Position numbers and translations under genes: made by a program
In this document: positions 16,039 to 26,800 of the stretch, piece by piece
Position numbering within the stretch: the first letter of the stretch is position 1
How the letters are laid out: every line of letters starts with the position of its first letter
NCBI GenBank assembly: GCA_031404815.1
Contig: JANNIH010000087.1
Location: 22,414 to 86,413 of the forward strand
Length of the DNA stretch: 64,000 bases
Source of the DNA: DASYKS01 sp031404815
GTDB lineage: Bacteria; Acidobacteriota; Thermoanaerobaculia; Multivoradales; UBA5704
Direction: 5' to 3'
Notes under the pieces: model-generated
The model's database searches: none
What the model was told of the DNA's origin: nothing
What the model saw: the letters and a program-made list of their open reading frames with translations, nothing else

Positions 16039-18060
16039 ATGAACGCTCACGGATTCCTTCAGCTCCTACCCGGGCCGTTCAACTTTCTCCGCCTCGATGG
16101 CGGAGAACTCCGGCGCCTGGTCCCCGACTTCGAGCGGACGCTCCCGACGCCACGGCCGATCTTCTTCGAAGACGAAGGGGCCACCCCGATTCTCGGCTTC
16201 GCCGTGGCCGCATCCGAGCGGATGGAGATGCTGCGGAGCGCCCTGCGTCAGTTTCTGGCCGCCGAGGAGGCGGTCCAGGTTTCCGTCCTGTCGCGCGAGA
16301 CGCTCGACCGCAAGATCCATACTCAGGCCTGGGAGCGCTACCGCTCCCTGCTCGGCCGGGCGCTCGAGAACGCGACAATCTCTTCCTTCGGCCGCCAGTT
16401 TCCGAGCGCTTTTTGGCTCCACCACTCGATCGAGGTCGCCCATTTTCTCAAGGAGACGCCGCGGCGGGTCCTGCGGCAGGACTCCGAATTGGGGCGGCGC
16501 CACGGCGATCAGATCCGCTATCGGGTGCTCGATCGCTATCTAGATCGCGTCCTTGCGACCTCCTACGAAGTCGCCCAAAAAGTCGCCCTGGCGACCGAAG
16601 AGGTCGAAGAGGAGCTGTTCGCCCGCCTCCTCACCCGGATGCGCGACAACGTCTTGATCTTCACCGAAGATCACATCTCCCACGATCTCGCCGAGCTGTC
16701 GGTCTATTTTTCCGCCTGTCTCCGCATTGATGGCCGCGATTTCCGCCAGCGCTTCGAAGAGCTCACCCGCTGGCACGAAGAACAGCTCGCGACCGACCGG
16801 GAACTCGCCGCCACCGCAGTCTACCTGCTCGGGGCGGCTTCGGGCGGCGATCCCCGCACCTCGGCCCGCGATCTGTTGGCCCGCCCCGAATATGTGACCT
16901 TCCTCGCGACGCGCAAGGCCTGGAACCCGACTCGATTGTTTTCGCCCCCCCTGGTCCAAGTGTGGGAGAACCTGCTCTTGAAGCTCAAGGAGTTCGAGCT
17001 GCTCCACGCCTTGCGGCGCAGCTTCATCTCGGTCGAGCGGCGCGACGGGCGCCTCTTGTGCAAAGAACCCGGCCCGTTCCGGGCCGCCGGCCCCGGCTTG
17101 AGCGTCGCGGTCTCCCCTGCCACCCGGCCACACGATTTTCTCGAACCGTGGGTGGTCGACCCGCGGGTCGACCGCTTCGGGTTGATCTACGACATCAGCG
17201 ACTTCTCCCAGACGGTCTCGCTGCTCCAGCGCTCCGGCGAAGGCTCGCAAGACGAGGCGTTCCGGATGATGTTTCGCTACCAGCGCAAGGTGAATCGCTT
17301 CGCCCAGTCGCGCCGGGTCAAGCTCGAGAAATACTTGGGCGACGGCGCCTTCTACTCCAGTCGCGAGGCCACCCGACCTCTGATCGCCGCGATCCACATC
17401 CAGCGCGCCTATTCCCAGGCTCTCACCGAAGGCTTCCCGTTCGATCAGGGGTTGCGCATTGCGCTGAACCATGGCCACTACCGGTTGATCCCGATGGGCG
17501 ACAGCGGCCCGCACGGCGGAGAGCGCTACGAGTTCTTCGGTCACGGCTTGGTTGAGCTGTCGCGCCTGGTGACCGGCAAGACCACGCGCGAAGTCGAGGA
17601 CATCAAGCAACTCCTGCTCCACTTTGGCTACCCGGCGCAGGCGGTCGAGCGCTTTTTCGAGCCGCTCCAGCGGCGCGATATCGAAACGGTCGACAAGAAC
17701 GAAGAGGCGCGCCCGTTCTACGCCTACCTCGACCGCAACGGCAGCCTGATCAACCAGGGAATTGTCGCCACCCAGGCCTACGTCGCCCAGCTCGCCCGCG
17801 AGCGCGGTCCGCAAGAAATCCACCGCGCGAGCGAAGGGGAGCGGATCTATTGCGTCGTCTCGTTCGAGGATGGCGCCGAACGGATTCCCGTCGGCTTCCG
17901 GCCGCTCGGCAGCGCGCAGCTCAAGGGACTGGACGAGCTGCCGGTCTACGAGATCATCGACGCCGCACCTCTGCCGAGCGCCGCTTGGCTCCCCCTACCG
18001 CCCGGCGATTTGCTCGCGACTCTCGACCGGGAGCTGCGTCGCCGGGGCCGTTCGCGCTGA
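16039..18060 (+). CDS. Large protein with a C-terminal class III nucleotidyl cyclase-like domain
   Basis: A 673-residue soluble protein. Residues 1-370 are mostly helical and unrecognised. Residues 378-560 follow the class III cyclase pattern: GLIYDISDFSQ with metal Asp385, KYLGDGAFYS with metal Asp435, LRIALNHG, and YEFFGHGLVELSRLVTG. The C-terminus GSAQLKGLDELPVYEI resembles the 'LKG...v.vyev' ending of bacterial adenylate cyclases. The Asn/Arg pair that normally stabilises the transition state ('VN.A.R') reads VELSR, one residue shorter with Glu for Asn. It may be inactive or specialised. The ATG at 16039 is preferred over the upstream in-frame start at 15937, whose extra 34 residues look random. 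purC follows after 22 bases. Confidence 0.6.
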   Translation: MNAHGFLQLLPGPFNFLRLDGGELRRLVPDFERTLPTPRPIFFEDEGATPILGFAVAASERMEMLRSALRQFLAAEEAVQVSVLSRETLDRKIHTQAWERYRSLLGRALENATISSFGRQFPSAFWLHHSIEVAHFLKETPRRVLRQDSELGRRHGDQIRYRVLDRYLDRVLATSYEVAQKVALATEEVEEELFARLLTRMRDNVLIFTEDHISHDLAELSVYFSACLRIDGRDFRQRFEELTRWHEEQLATDRELAATAVYLLGAASGGDPRTSARDLLARPEYVTFLATRKAWNPTRLFSPPLVQVWENLLLKLKEFELLHALRRSFISVERRDGRLLCKEPGPFRAAGPGLSVAVSPATRPHDFLEPWVVDPRVDRFGLIYDISDFSQTVSLLQRSGEGSQDEAFRMMFRYQRKVNRFAQSRRVKLEKYLGDGAFYSSREATRPLIAAIHIQRAYSQALTEGFPFDQGLRIALNHGHYRLIPMGDSGPHGGERYEFFGHGLVELSRLVTGKTTREVEDIKQLLLHFGYPAQAVERFFEPLQRRDIETVDKNEEARPFYAYLDRNGSLINQGIVATQAYVAQLARERGPQEIHRASEGERIYCVVSFEDGAERIPVGFRPLGSAQLKGLDELPVYEIIDAAPLPSAAWLPLPPGDLLATLDRELRRRGRSR

Positions 18061-18082
18061 CCCCCGTTTCGGAGATCCCTCG

Positions 18083-18982
18083 ATGGCCACACCGCTGTCT
18101 CGACCGGTCGTACGGACCGAGCTGCCCACCCTCCCCCAGCCGAAACGCGGAAAGGTCCGCGATGTCTATGACCTCGGCGACCGACTGTTGATCGTCGCGA
18201 CCGATCGGCTCTCGGCCTACGACTACATCCTGTCGCCGGGGATTCCCGACAAGGGGAAGATCCTGCACCAGATGTCGGTCTTCTGGTTCGAGCGCCTCGG
18301 GGGGATCGTCCGCCACCACCTGCTATCGGGCGCCCTCCCTCGTGAACTCGATCCCTACCATTCTCTGCTCGAAGGGCGCTCGGCGCTGGTGCGGAAAGCT
18401 CGCGTGGTGCCGTTTGAATGCGTTGCGCGAGGGTACCTCGCCGGCAGCGGCCATCGGGAATACCTCGCGAGCGGAACCGTCTGTGGCCTACCGCTGCCCG
18501 CGGGCCTAAAGCGGGCGAGCCGCCTGCCCGAGCCGATCTTCACCCCTGCGACCAAAGCCGAAGAGGGGCACGACTTGAACGTGACCTTCGAGCGGATGGC
18601 GGACGAACTCGGCGGCGACCTGGCCGGCCGGCTCCGGGACCTCACCCTCGCGCTCTACGGCGCGGCGGCGGAGCACGCCGCGAGTGTCGGCCTGATCCTC
18701 GCCGACACCAAGTTCGAATTCGGTCTCGATGACCAGGGCGAGATCCTCTGGATCGACGAGGCGCTCACCCCCGACTCCTCCCGCTACTGGGACGCCGCCA
18801 CCTGGGAGCCGGGCAAGGAGCCCGCCTCGTTCGACAAGCAGTTCGTCCGCAACTGGCTCGACGCCTCCGGCTGGGACCACCAGAGCCCGCCCCCCACCCT
18901 TCCCGAAGAGGTGGTCGCCGGAACCCGCGAGCGCTATCTCGAAGCGTTCCGCCGGGTGGTCGGGCGGGAGCCGGTGCTGTAG
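18083..18982 (+). CDS. purC: Phosphoribosylaminoimidazole-succinocarboxamide synthase
   Basis: A 299-residue protein with the SAICAR synthetase signature throughout: GKVRDVYDLGDRLLIVATDRLSAYD, IPDKGKILHQMS, VARGYLAGSG, LADTKFEFG and WIDEALTPDSSRYW. It uses ATP to join CAIR and aspartate in step 8 of purine synthesis and acts in the cytosol. Its length matches the monofunctional family. The ATG at 18083 is supported by GGAGA 8 bases upstream. It lies alone among the purine genes, downstream of the cyclase-like gene and possibly cotranscribed with it. Confidence 0.97.
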   Translation: MATPLSRPVVRTELPTLPQPKRGKVRDVYDLGDRLLIVATDRLSAYDYILSPGIPDKGKILHQMSVFWFERLGGIVRHHLLSGALPRELDPYHSLLEGRSALVRKARVVPFECVARGYLAGSGHREYLASGTVCGLPLPAGLKRASRLPEPIFTPATKAEEGHDLNVTFERMADELGGDLAGRLRDLTLALYGAAAEHAASVGLILADTKFEFGLDDQGEILWIDEALTPDSSRYWDAATWEPGKEPASFDKQFVRNWLDASGWDHQSPPPTLPEEVVAGTRERYLEAFRRVVGREPVL

Positions 18983-19032
18983 GCTCGGGAGCGGCCTCAA
19001 GTTCCCCTCTCCTGCGAGTAGAATTGCCTCAC

Positions 19033-19116
19033 ATGTCGAAACCCACGGTCTTCGTGAGTTACAGCCACCGCGACCGCGAGTGGAAGGATCGGCTCGTCCA
19101 CCATCTGGCGGCTTTA
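19033..19116 (+). pseudogene. 5' fragment of a TIR-domain gene
   Basis: From the ATG at 19033 the frame reads MSKPTVFVSYSHRDREWKD followed by RLVHHLAAL. This is the beta-A/alpha-A start of a TIR domain (VFVSYSHxDxxW), common in bacterial signalling and defence NADases. After about 27 codons homology stops where the tail of the leftward gene ending at 19114 begins. The rest of the open frame to 19359 is only the shadow of that gene. The original protein was evidently cut by a rearrangement at about 19108-19117. Confidence 0.65.
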
Positions 19117-19482
19117 CCCCTCCCGGATCACCGGCCGCGAGCGGAGCGGATCGCGGGCGCAGGCCAGCTCGTAGGCGCGCCGCGGCGGCTGGGGGACGAC
19201 CTCGCCGAAGCCCTCGCGGAGCGCCTCGATTTCGATCGCGAACTCGCGGCTCGCTTCGAGGAGGGTGATCCAGGTCCGCCCGTCGCTCGTCCGCCGGGCG
19301 ACTTCCACGTAGTTGGCAAACGGGCTCTCGCGGTCGGCGAGGATCGCCTCGGCGCTTAAGGCGTCGCCCTGCCAGCGCTTGAACCAGGCGACCGCGTCGT
19401 CCGGCGCGGCGTAGTCCTCGGGCCGGAACGGCGGCCGGACCCACGCCGTCCCGTCGCCCGTCTCGCGGCGCAGAAGCGGCAC
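19114..19482 (-). CDS. Hypothetical 122-residue protein
   Basis: This frame reads MPLLRRETGDGTAWVRPPF..., then an acidic, balanced sequence with RPEDYAAPDDAVAWFKRWQGD and AEAILADRESPFANYVEVARRTSDGRTWITLLEAS, ending VIREG. It starts at a GTG (19480-19482) that shares its first G with the TAG stop of the preceding gene. A purine-rich GGGAGG lies immediately before, so it is translationally coupled. The longer frame that extends to 20619 is a shadow of that preceding gene. No family recognised. It could also be the frameshifted C-terminus of the preceding protein. Confidence 0.6.
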   Translation of the reverse strand: MPLLRRETGDGTAWVRPPFRPEDYAAPDDAVAWFKRWQGDALSAEAILADRESPFANYVEVARRTSDGRTWITLLEASREFAIEIEALREGFGEVVPQPPRRAYELACARDPLRSRPVIREG

Positions 19483-20582
19483 TACCCTCCCGCCGCCAGG
19501 ACCCGCGCCTTGGCCTGGTTGAACAGGCCGTTGTAGTAGCGCGCCAGCGCCCTCGGCAGGTTCCGGGCCATCAGCCATTGGTTCGTCACCGTGCCGTCGG
19601 CGTTCCGCACCGGCAGGTAGCGCGCGATCACCCGCTCGCTCCGGTCGGAGCCGTCCGCCTTGCGCATCAACAGCTCGTCCCCCACCGAAAGCGGGGTCGG
19701 CACGGTCATCACGTCCTCTTCGTTCAGATGGAGGGGGTAGCCCGCGTCCCCGTCGTTCGGCTTGATCGTCAGAACGCCGATGTCGGCCGAATAGCCGAGG
19801 CCGGTGTAGGGATTGCTCTGGCCGTTGCGGTTCATCTCGAGCGACCGGCTCGAAAAGCTCGCGGCGGCGGCGATGGCGGCATCCCGGAGATCCTTGGCCA
19901 GGGGGATCTTGGCGTCGCTCGCCGCTTGGGCGCTCATCACGTGGCGGATCGAATGGAGGCCGTGCGCGAGGACTTCCACCGAGATCTTGCGGCGGAAGGC
20001 CACTCCCGCGGCGTCGGTGAACTGGCCGAGCGCACCGGTTTCGAAATCGAGGCCGAGCGCCGCTACGGTCTCCCCCGCTCCGAGCCCGTTGGTGTTGCGC
20101 TCCAGGCCGACGAAGCCGCGCACCGTGTTGGTCGCGACCACCTGCGGCGAGGCGGGCGAGCCGATGACCGTGCGGCCGAACAGGAAGCCGCCGACGTCCG
20201 AATTCGGAATGAACTTGCGAAGGATCGCGCCGGCCCGCATGTCCTGGTCCAGAACCAAATGCATTTTGATCAAGGCGGCGATCTGGGCGGCGGAGAGCGG
20301 AGGCCGCATCGAACCGTCCGGGTTGAGCTGGCCGCTGTCGAAGGCGGGATCGGCGACGGTGGTCTGCGCGTCGTGATCGAGCGCGCCGGCCACCAGGTCG
20401 AGCTCTGCGATCGACAGGAAGCAACGCAGGATGAAGTGCGGCTCCAGATGCTGCCGCTCCTCGGCCGTGGGCATCGGCCGGTGGACGGCCGGACATTGGC
20501 CCGGGTTGGCGGCGAGGACGGCTTGGGAGAAGAGGGCGGCGAACAGGGAGACGAAGAGGAAGGGCCGGCGGAGTGGTCTCAT
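19482..20582 (-). CDS. Secreted hypothetical protein
   Basis: A 366-residue protein with a clear signal peptide (FLFVSLFAALFSQAVLA, cleavage near ANPGQ). The mature part has few cysteines, starts with a Pro/His-containing region and continues as a mixed fold rich in Ala, Gly and Asn. It contains no motif I recognise. The ATG lies at 20582. The gene overlaps the next small gene by one base (TAGTG), so the pair forms a two-gene operon reading toward the broken TIR gene. It probably acts in the periplasm or outside the cell. Confidence 0.65.
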   Translation of the reverse strand: MRPLRRPFLFVSLFAALFSQAVLAANPGQCPAVHRPMPTAEERQHLEPHFILRCFLSIAELDLVAGALDHDAQTTVADPAFDSGQLNPDGSMRPPLSAAQIAALIKMHLVLDQDMRAGAILRKFIPNSDVGGFLFGRTVIGSPASPQVVATNTVRGFVGLERNTNGLGAGETVAALGLDFETGALGQFTDAAGVAFRRKISVEVLAHGLHSIRHVMSAQAASDAKIPLAKDLRDAAIAAAASFSSRSLEMNRNGQSNPYTGLGYSADIGVLTIKPNDGDAGYPLHLNEEDVMTVPTPLSVGDELLMRKADGSDRSERVIARYLPVRNADGTVTNQWLMARNLPRALARYYNGLFNQAKARVLAAGG

Positions 20583-20824
20583 GGTTTTGAAATTCTACGC
20601 ACGCACAACGACCTGTCAATCCCTAAGAGATAGAGCCATCGGTTGGAAAGTCCGGTCGAAGTTCCCCTAACGATCCGGCCCCCCACTCTGGTATCCTTCC
20701 AGGAGAGTCATTCGATCAGCTTGAAGCTGTTGTCCGCCGCACCGGACGGGTTTGCCCGAGACCGGCCGCAGGCCATGGTGCGGGCGACAGGGCATTAGAT
20801 AGGTACTTTCTCGGAGAGACGCCC

Positions 20825-23800
20825 ATGATTGCCAGCGTTCGCCTGTCCGCAGCCGCAGGAGCCGGTCACACCCCCCTACCGAGGCGCTTTGCGGTTCTGG
20901 CCTGCCTCCTGATCCTGTTCGGGCTCGCGGCCTCCCCCGCCTCGGCCCAGGTCGACGTCACGGCCACGGCCGGCACGTTGAACGCGAGCTACACGACGCT
21001 CAAAGGCGCTTTCGACGCGATCAACGCCGGTACCCACCAGGCGACGATCACGATCGGCATCAGTGGCGACACGACCGAAACGGCGCCCGCCGTGCTGAAC
21101 GCGAGCGGCGCGGGAGCGGCCCTCTACACCTCGATCGGCATCAGTCCGACGGGCGGCGCGGCCCGCACGATCTCGGGCGCGATCGTCGCGGGGTCGCCGC
21201 TGATCGACTTGAACGGCGCCGACAACGTGACGATCGACGGCTTGAACACCGGCGGCAATGCCCTGACGATCGCCAACACGACGGTTTCGGCGACCACGGT
21301 CACGTCGACGATCCGCTTCATCGGCGGCGCGACCGGCAACACGATCACCAATTCGAACCTTCAGGGATCGGGCACGATGTCGGTCGCGACCAACGGCGCG
21401 GTCATCTTCTTTTCCACCGACGCCGTCACGGCGAGCGGCAACGACAACAACACGATCTCGAACAACAACATTGGCCCCGCCGGTGCGAACCTGCCGACCA
21501 AGGGAATCCTGGGCAACGGTTCGACCACGACGACGGCGATCGGCAACAGCGGCATCGTCATCACCAATAACAACATCTTCGACTATTTCGGCGCGGCGGT
21601 GACCAGCGCGGGGATCGCGATCAACGGCGGCTGCAACGCCTGGTCGATCACCAACAACCGGTTCTACCAGACCGGCACGCGCACCTGGACCACCGGGGCG
21701 CTCCACAACGCGATCAACATCGCCAACACGACGGCCACGAGCGGTGCTCAAGCGTTCACCATCACGGGCAACATCGTCGGTTTCGCTTCCAACACGCAGA
21801 CCGGCACTTACACCTTGACCGGCTCGACCGGAAAATTCATCGGCATCGTCTTCAACGGCATCACCGGCGGAACGATCTCGAACGTCAACAGCAACACCGT
21901 GGCCGCGGTCAGCCTGACCGGCGTGACTTCGAGCGGTACCAGCACGGCGAGCCCGATGATCGGCATCTTGATCACCAACGGCCTTGCCAACACCAGCAAC
22001 AACACGATCGGCAGCCAGTCGGCGACCGGCTCGCTGACGTTCTCGACCAACTCGACCACCGCGACGGACACAATCGGCATCTACAACTTCAGCGTGGACG
22101 ACTGGACGGCGGCCGGCAACAGCGTCGGCGGCATCTCGGTGACCAACGCCGCCGCGTCCGGAACGTACATCCTGTTCGGGATGCGCGCCAACACCTCGAC
22201 CACGAAGAGCTGGACCGCCACCTCCAACCTGATCGGCGGCACGGTCGCCAACTCGCTCCAGGTTACGTCGACCGGCACGGCGTCGCAGGTGATCGGCATG
22301 GTGACCACCAACGCCGCCGCCAACTGGACGTCCAACACCGTCCGCAATTTGACCAACAACAACGGAACCGGAACCACCACCGCGGCCTCGGTGATCGGCA
22401 TGTCGGTCACCACGACGACGCCGAACCACACCCTGTCGCAGAACACGATCTTCAACCTCGCCAACACCAACACGACCGCGGCGACGATCGTCACCGGCAT
22501 CCAGTTCACCGGCGCCACGGCGAACGTCGTCGCGCGCAACCTGATCTACGGCTTGACCAGCGCGACGAACAGCGCGACGGCCGAGGTCAACGGCATTCGC
22601 GTGGCGGGCGGCACGACGATCTACCGGAACAACATGATCGCGATCGGCGCCGGCATCACCAATGCGCTCGGCGGGGTCGCAACGAACTCGGCAGCGACGG
22701 GCATCAACGGCATCAACGAGTTCCTCGGTACGGACAGCTTCTTTCACAACAGCGTCTACATCGGCGGCGCTCCCACCGCCGGCACCGGGGCGTCGTACGC
22801 TTTCAACGGCACCCAGACGATCAATACCCGGAGCTTCCGGGACAACATCTTCTTTAACGCCCGCAGCAACGCGGGCGCCACGGGCAAGAACTACGCGGTG
22901 AAGATCAACGGCACGACGCCGAACCCGACCGGCCTGACGATCAACAACAACGTTTATTTCGCCAACGGCACCGGCGCGGTGTTCGGCTTCTTCAACTCGC
23001 TCGACGTGGCGAACCTGGCGGCGTGGAAAGCGGCGGTCGGCCAGGATTCCGCCAGCATTGAGGGCAACCCGCAGTACAACGATCCGACCAACGCGACACC
23101 CGATCTCCACATCCATCCGACCAACGCGACGGTGATCGAGAGCAACGGCGTGGACGTCGGCGTGACGGACGACTTCGACGGCCAGACCCGCAGCGGCTTG
23201 ACGCCGGTCGACATCGGCGCCGACGCGGGCAACTTCAACGGCATCGACCTCGGCCCGCCGAACATCGTCTACACCCCGCTCGCCAATACGCTCAGCACCT
23301 CCAACCGTCCTCTCGCGGCGACCATCACGGACGCGGGAAGCGGCGTGCCCACCGCCGGAATCGGTCTACCGGTGATCTATTTCCGCAAGGGCAACGTCGG
23401 CGTGTTCGCCTCGACCCAGGCGACTTCCGCCGGCGCGGGCGTCTACAACTTCACGATCGATTATTCGCTGGTGGCCGGCGGCAGCGTCGCGATCGGCGAC
23501 ACGATTCAGTACTACGTGGTCGCCCAAGACGGAGCGGCGACGCCGAACGTCATCTCGAATCCGGTTTCCGGTGCGGGAGGGTTCACGGCCAATCCGCCCG
23601 CGGCGGCGACCCCACCGACGACGCCGAACAGCTACCTGATCTCGGCACCGATTACCGGGATCAAGACGGTCTGCGCCTCGGGCTGTGATTTCCCGACCTT
23701 GACCGGTGCCACCGGCATCTTCAAGGCCATCAACGACGGCGTCGCCACCGGCAACGTCGAAATCCAGATCGCGGGCGACCTGGTGGTCGGTGAAGACGGC

Positions 23801-26800
23801 ATGAATGGCCTGAATCTCCTCTCCGAGCAGCCGGCAGGCAGCAACTTCACGGTCAGGATCTATCCGACCGGTGTCGCGCGAGCGATCACCGGCGCCTTCA
23901 ATGGCGCCCTGATCCGCATGAACGGCGCGAGCCGCGTCACGATCGACGGCTCGATCGGTGGCGTCGGTACGGATCGCAGCTTGACGATCAGCAACACCAG
24001 CATCACGACCCCGAGCGTCATCCTGTTCGGCTCCGTCGGTGCCACGCCGGTGACCAACGACACGCTCAAGAACTGCATCGTGATCAACGGTGTCAACACC
24101 AGCTCCGCGGTCGTCATCTCGGATGCGACGGTCTTGGGCAACGCGGGTCTCTTCTCCAACATCACGATCCAGAACAATGACGTGCAGAGAGCCTTCGTCG
24201 GCGTGTTCGCGACCGGCGGCACGACCCCACAGGGCGGCTCGAACCTGGTCTACACTCAGAACAAGGTCGACACGGCCGGCGCCAACGCCATCCGCCTCGT
24301 CGGTCTCTACATGCAGGGCGTCCTGGGGGCTACGGTCAGCCAGAACAGCGTGGGCAACTTCAGCAACGTCGAGGGTGAGAACGACACCGGCATCTGGCTC
24401 GCGACCGGAACCGGAAATGCAACGGTGTCCGGCAATACGGTGACCAATCTCGGCATGACCCTGACGACCGGATTTGCACCTTTCGGTATCCGTGAATCTT
24501 CGGGGCTCGCGGCATCTGGCAACAACTTCAGCGGCAATACTGTTACGAACCTGTCGACGACCGGTAGCACCGGCCTGCGCGGCATTGCCGTGAGTGGCGG
24601 TGGCGTGACGATACAGAGCAATAGGATCCAGGGCATCATCAACAACAACACCGGCACCTTCGGATCGTTCGGGATCGACGTGACCGCCGGCAACGACGAC
24701 GTGATCAAGAACAACTTCGTGAGCGACGTCAACCACAACATGACCGGCGGCGCCGCCTTCACTCCTGACTTCGGGGTGATCGGAATCCGGTTGGGTGCCG
24801 GCACCGGGCATAAGGTTTACAACAACTCGGTCAACCTGTTCGGCCCGCATCCGGGAACGGCAACGACGAGCCTGCTGTCGGCGGCGTTCTCAATCAGCAC
24901 CACGGCTCAGACCGGGATCGACGTTCGCGACAACATCTTCGCGAACAACATCACGGGCGGCACGACGTCCATCGCGCACGTGTCGGTCTTCCTGCCCTCG
25001 GGCGGCACGTCGGCGATGAACCTGACCTGGAACAACAACGCCTACTTCTTCGGCACCGACGTGGCGAGGCAAGGGGTCGGGCAGGCCGGAACGACGGCGG
25101 GCACGAACTTCTTCACCACACTTCCCGCTTTGGCCGCCTATTCCAGCACCTTGTCCCCCGCGGGAACGAACGACAACGCGTCGAGCGCCTCGACCGGGGC
25201 CGTTCCTTACCTTTCGGCCACCGACCTCCACCTGACGCCGGCGAGCCCCTTGGCCTCGGCGGGCGTTCCGATCGCCAGCGTGCCGATCGACATCGACAAC
25301 GAGACCCGTTCCACGACGGCTCCGTCCATCGGTGCGGACGAAGTGGTGGCGGACCTGTCGATCACCAAGACCGACGGCGTCACGACGGCCACCCCCGGCG
25401 GCAGCACGACCTACACGATCACGGCTTCGAACGCCGGACCGGGCAGCACCTCCGGCACGGTGGCCGACACCTTCCCAGCCACGCTCACCTGCACCTGGAC
25501 CTGCGTCGGCGCGGGCGGCGGCACCTGCACGGCGGCGGGCGCCGGCAACATCAGCGACCCGGTGACGCTGCCGAGCGGCGGGTCGGTCACCTACACGGCG
25601 TCCTGCACGATCTCAGGCGCAGCCACGGGCTCCCTCGCCAATACGGCCACGGTCACCGGAGTGGCCGGCGATCCGACCCCCGCCAACAACAGCGCGACCG
25701 ATACCGACACGCTGGTCGCTTCGGCAAACCTCGACATCACGAAGACCGACGGCGTCACGACGGCCACTCCGGGCGGCAGCGTGACCTACACGATCATGGC
25801 GTCGAACGCCGGACCGTCGAACACCACGGCCACGGTGGCCGACACCTTCCCCGCCACCCTTACCTGCAACTGGACCTGCATCGGCGCGGGCGGCGGCACC
25901 TGCACCGCGGCGGGCTCCGGCAACATCAATGACGCGGTCAACCTGCCGGTCGGCGGCTCGGTCATCTTCTCGGCCTCCTGCTCGATCTCGGCTTCGGCCA
26001 CCGGTTCGCTCTCGAACACGGCGACCGTCACCGGCGCCGCCACCGATCCGGTCCCGGGCAACAACAGCGCGACCGACACCGATACGCTCACGCCTTCGGC
26101 CGACCTCTCGGTCAGCAAGAACGACGGAACGTCGACCGCCACCCCTGGCGGTAGCACGACCTACACGATCATCGCCGGCAACGCCGGGCCGTCGAACGCC
26201 ACCGGCACAATCGCCGACACCTTCCCCGCTTCTCTCACCTGCACGTGGACCTGCGCCGGTTCGGGCGGCGGCACCTGCACCGCCGCGGGCGCCGGCAACA
26301 TCAACGACGCGGCGACCTTGCCGGTCGGCGGATCGGTCAACTACACGGCCTCGTGCACGATCTCGGCTTCGGCCACCGGTTCCCTCGCCAACACCGCGAC
26401 AGTGACGATCACCGGCGGAGGCGCCGATCCGAACCCGGGCAACAACAGCGCCACCGACACCGACACGTTGGTGGGCGCTTCGGACATCGCGATCACGAAG
26501 AGCGTCAACGTCGCCTCCCCGACGCTCGGCAGCAACGTCATCTTCACGGTTGTCGCAACCAACAACGGCCCGTCGGACGCGACCGGCGTCCAGGTGAACG
26601 ACCTGCTCCCGGTCGGCTTGGCGTTCGTCTCGGCGACACCTTCGCTCGGCAGCTACAACAACACCACCGGCCTCTGGACGATCGGCGCGCTCGCCAACGG
26701 CGCCCCCGCGACCTTGAGCATCACCGCTACGGTCAACCGGACCCAGGCGATGGTGAACCAGGCGAGCAAGAGTGCCGCGGGCGAAGAGGATGGCAACGGC

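Noticed and set aside
16540..17823. Leftward 427-codon frame inside the cyclase-like gene
   Set aside because: Antisense shadow; the rightward frame has the cyclase motifs.
19484..20619. Upstream part of the 501-codon leftward frame ending at 19114
   Set aside because: Shadow of the secreted protein gene at 19482-20582; only its last 122 codons look real.
20876..23116. Leftward 746-codon frame
   Set aside because: Antisense of the repetitive beta-helix gene; Asp/Arg/Val-rich pattern produced by its repeated codons.
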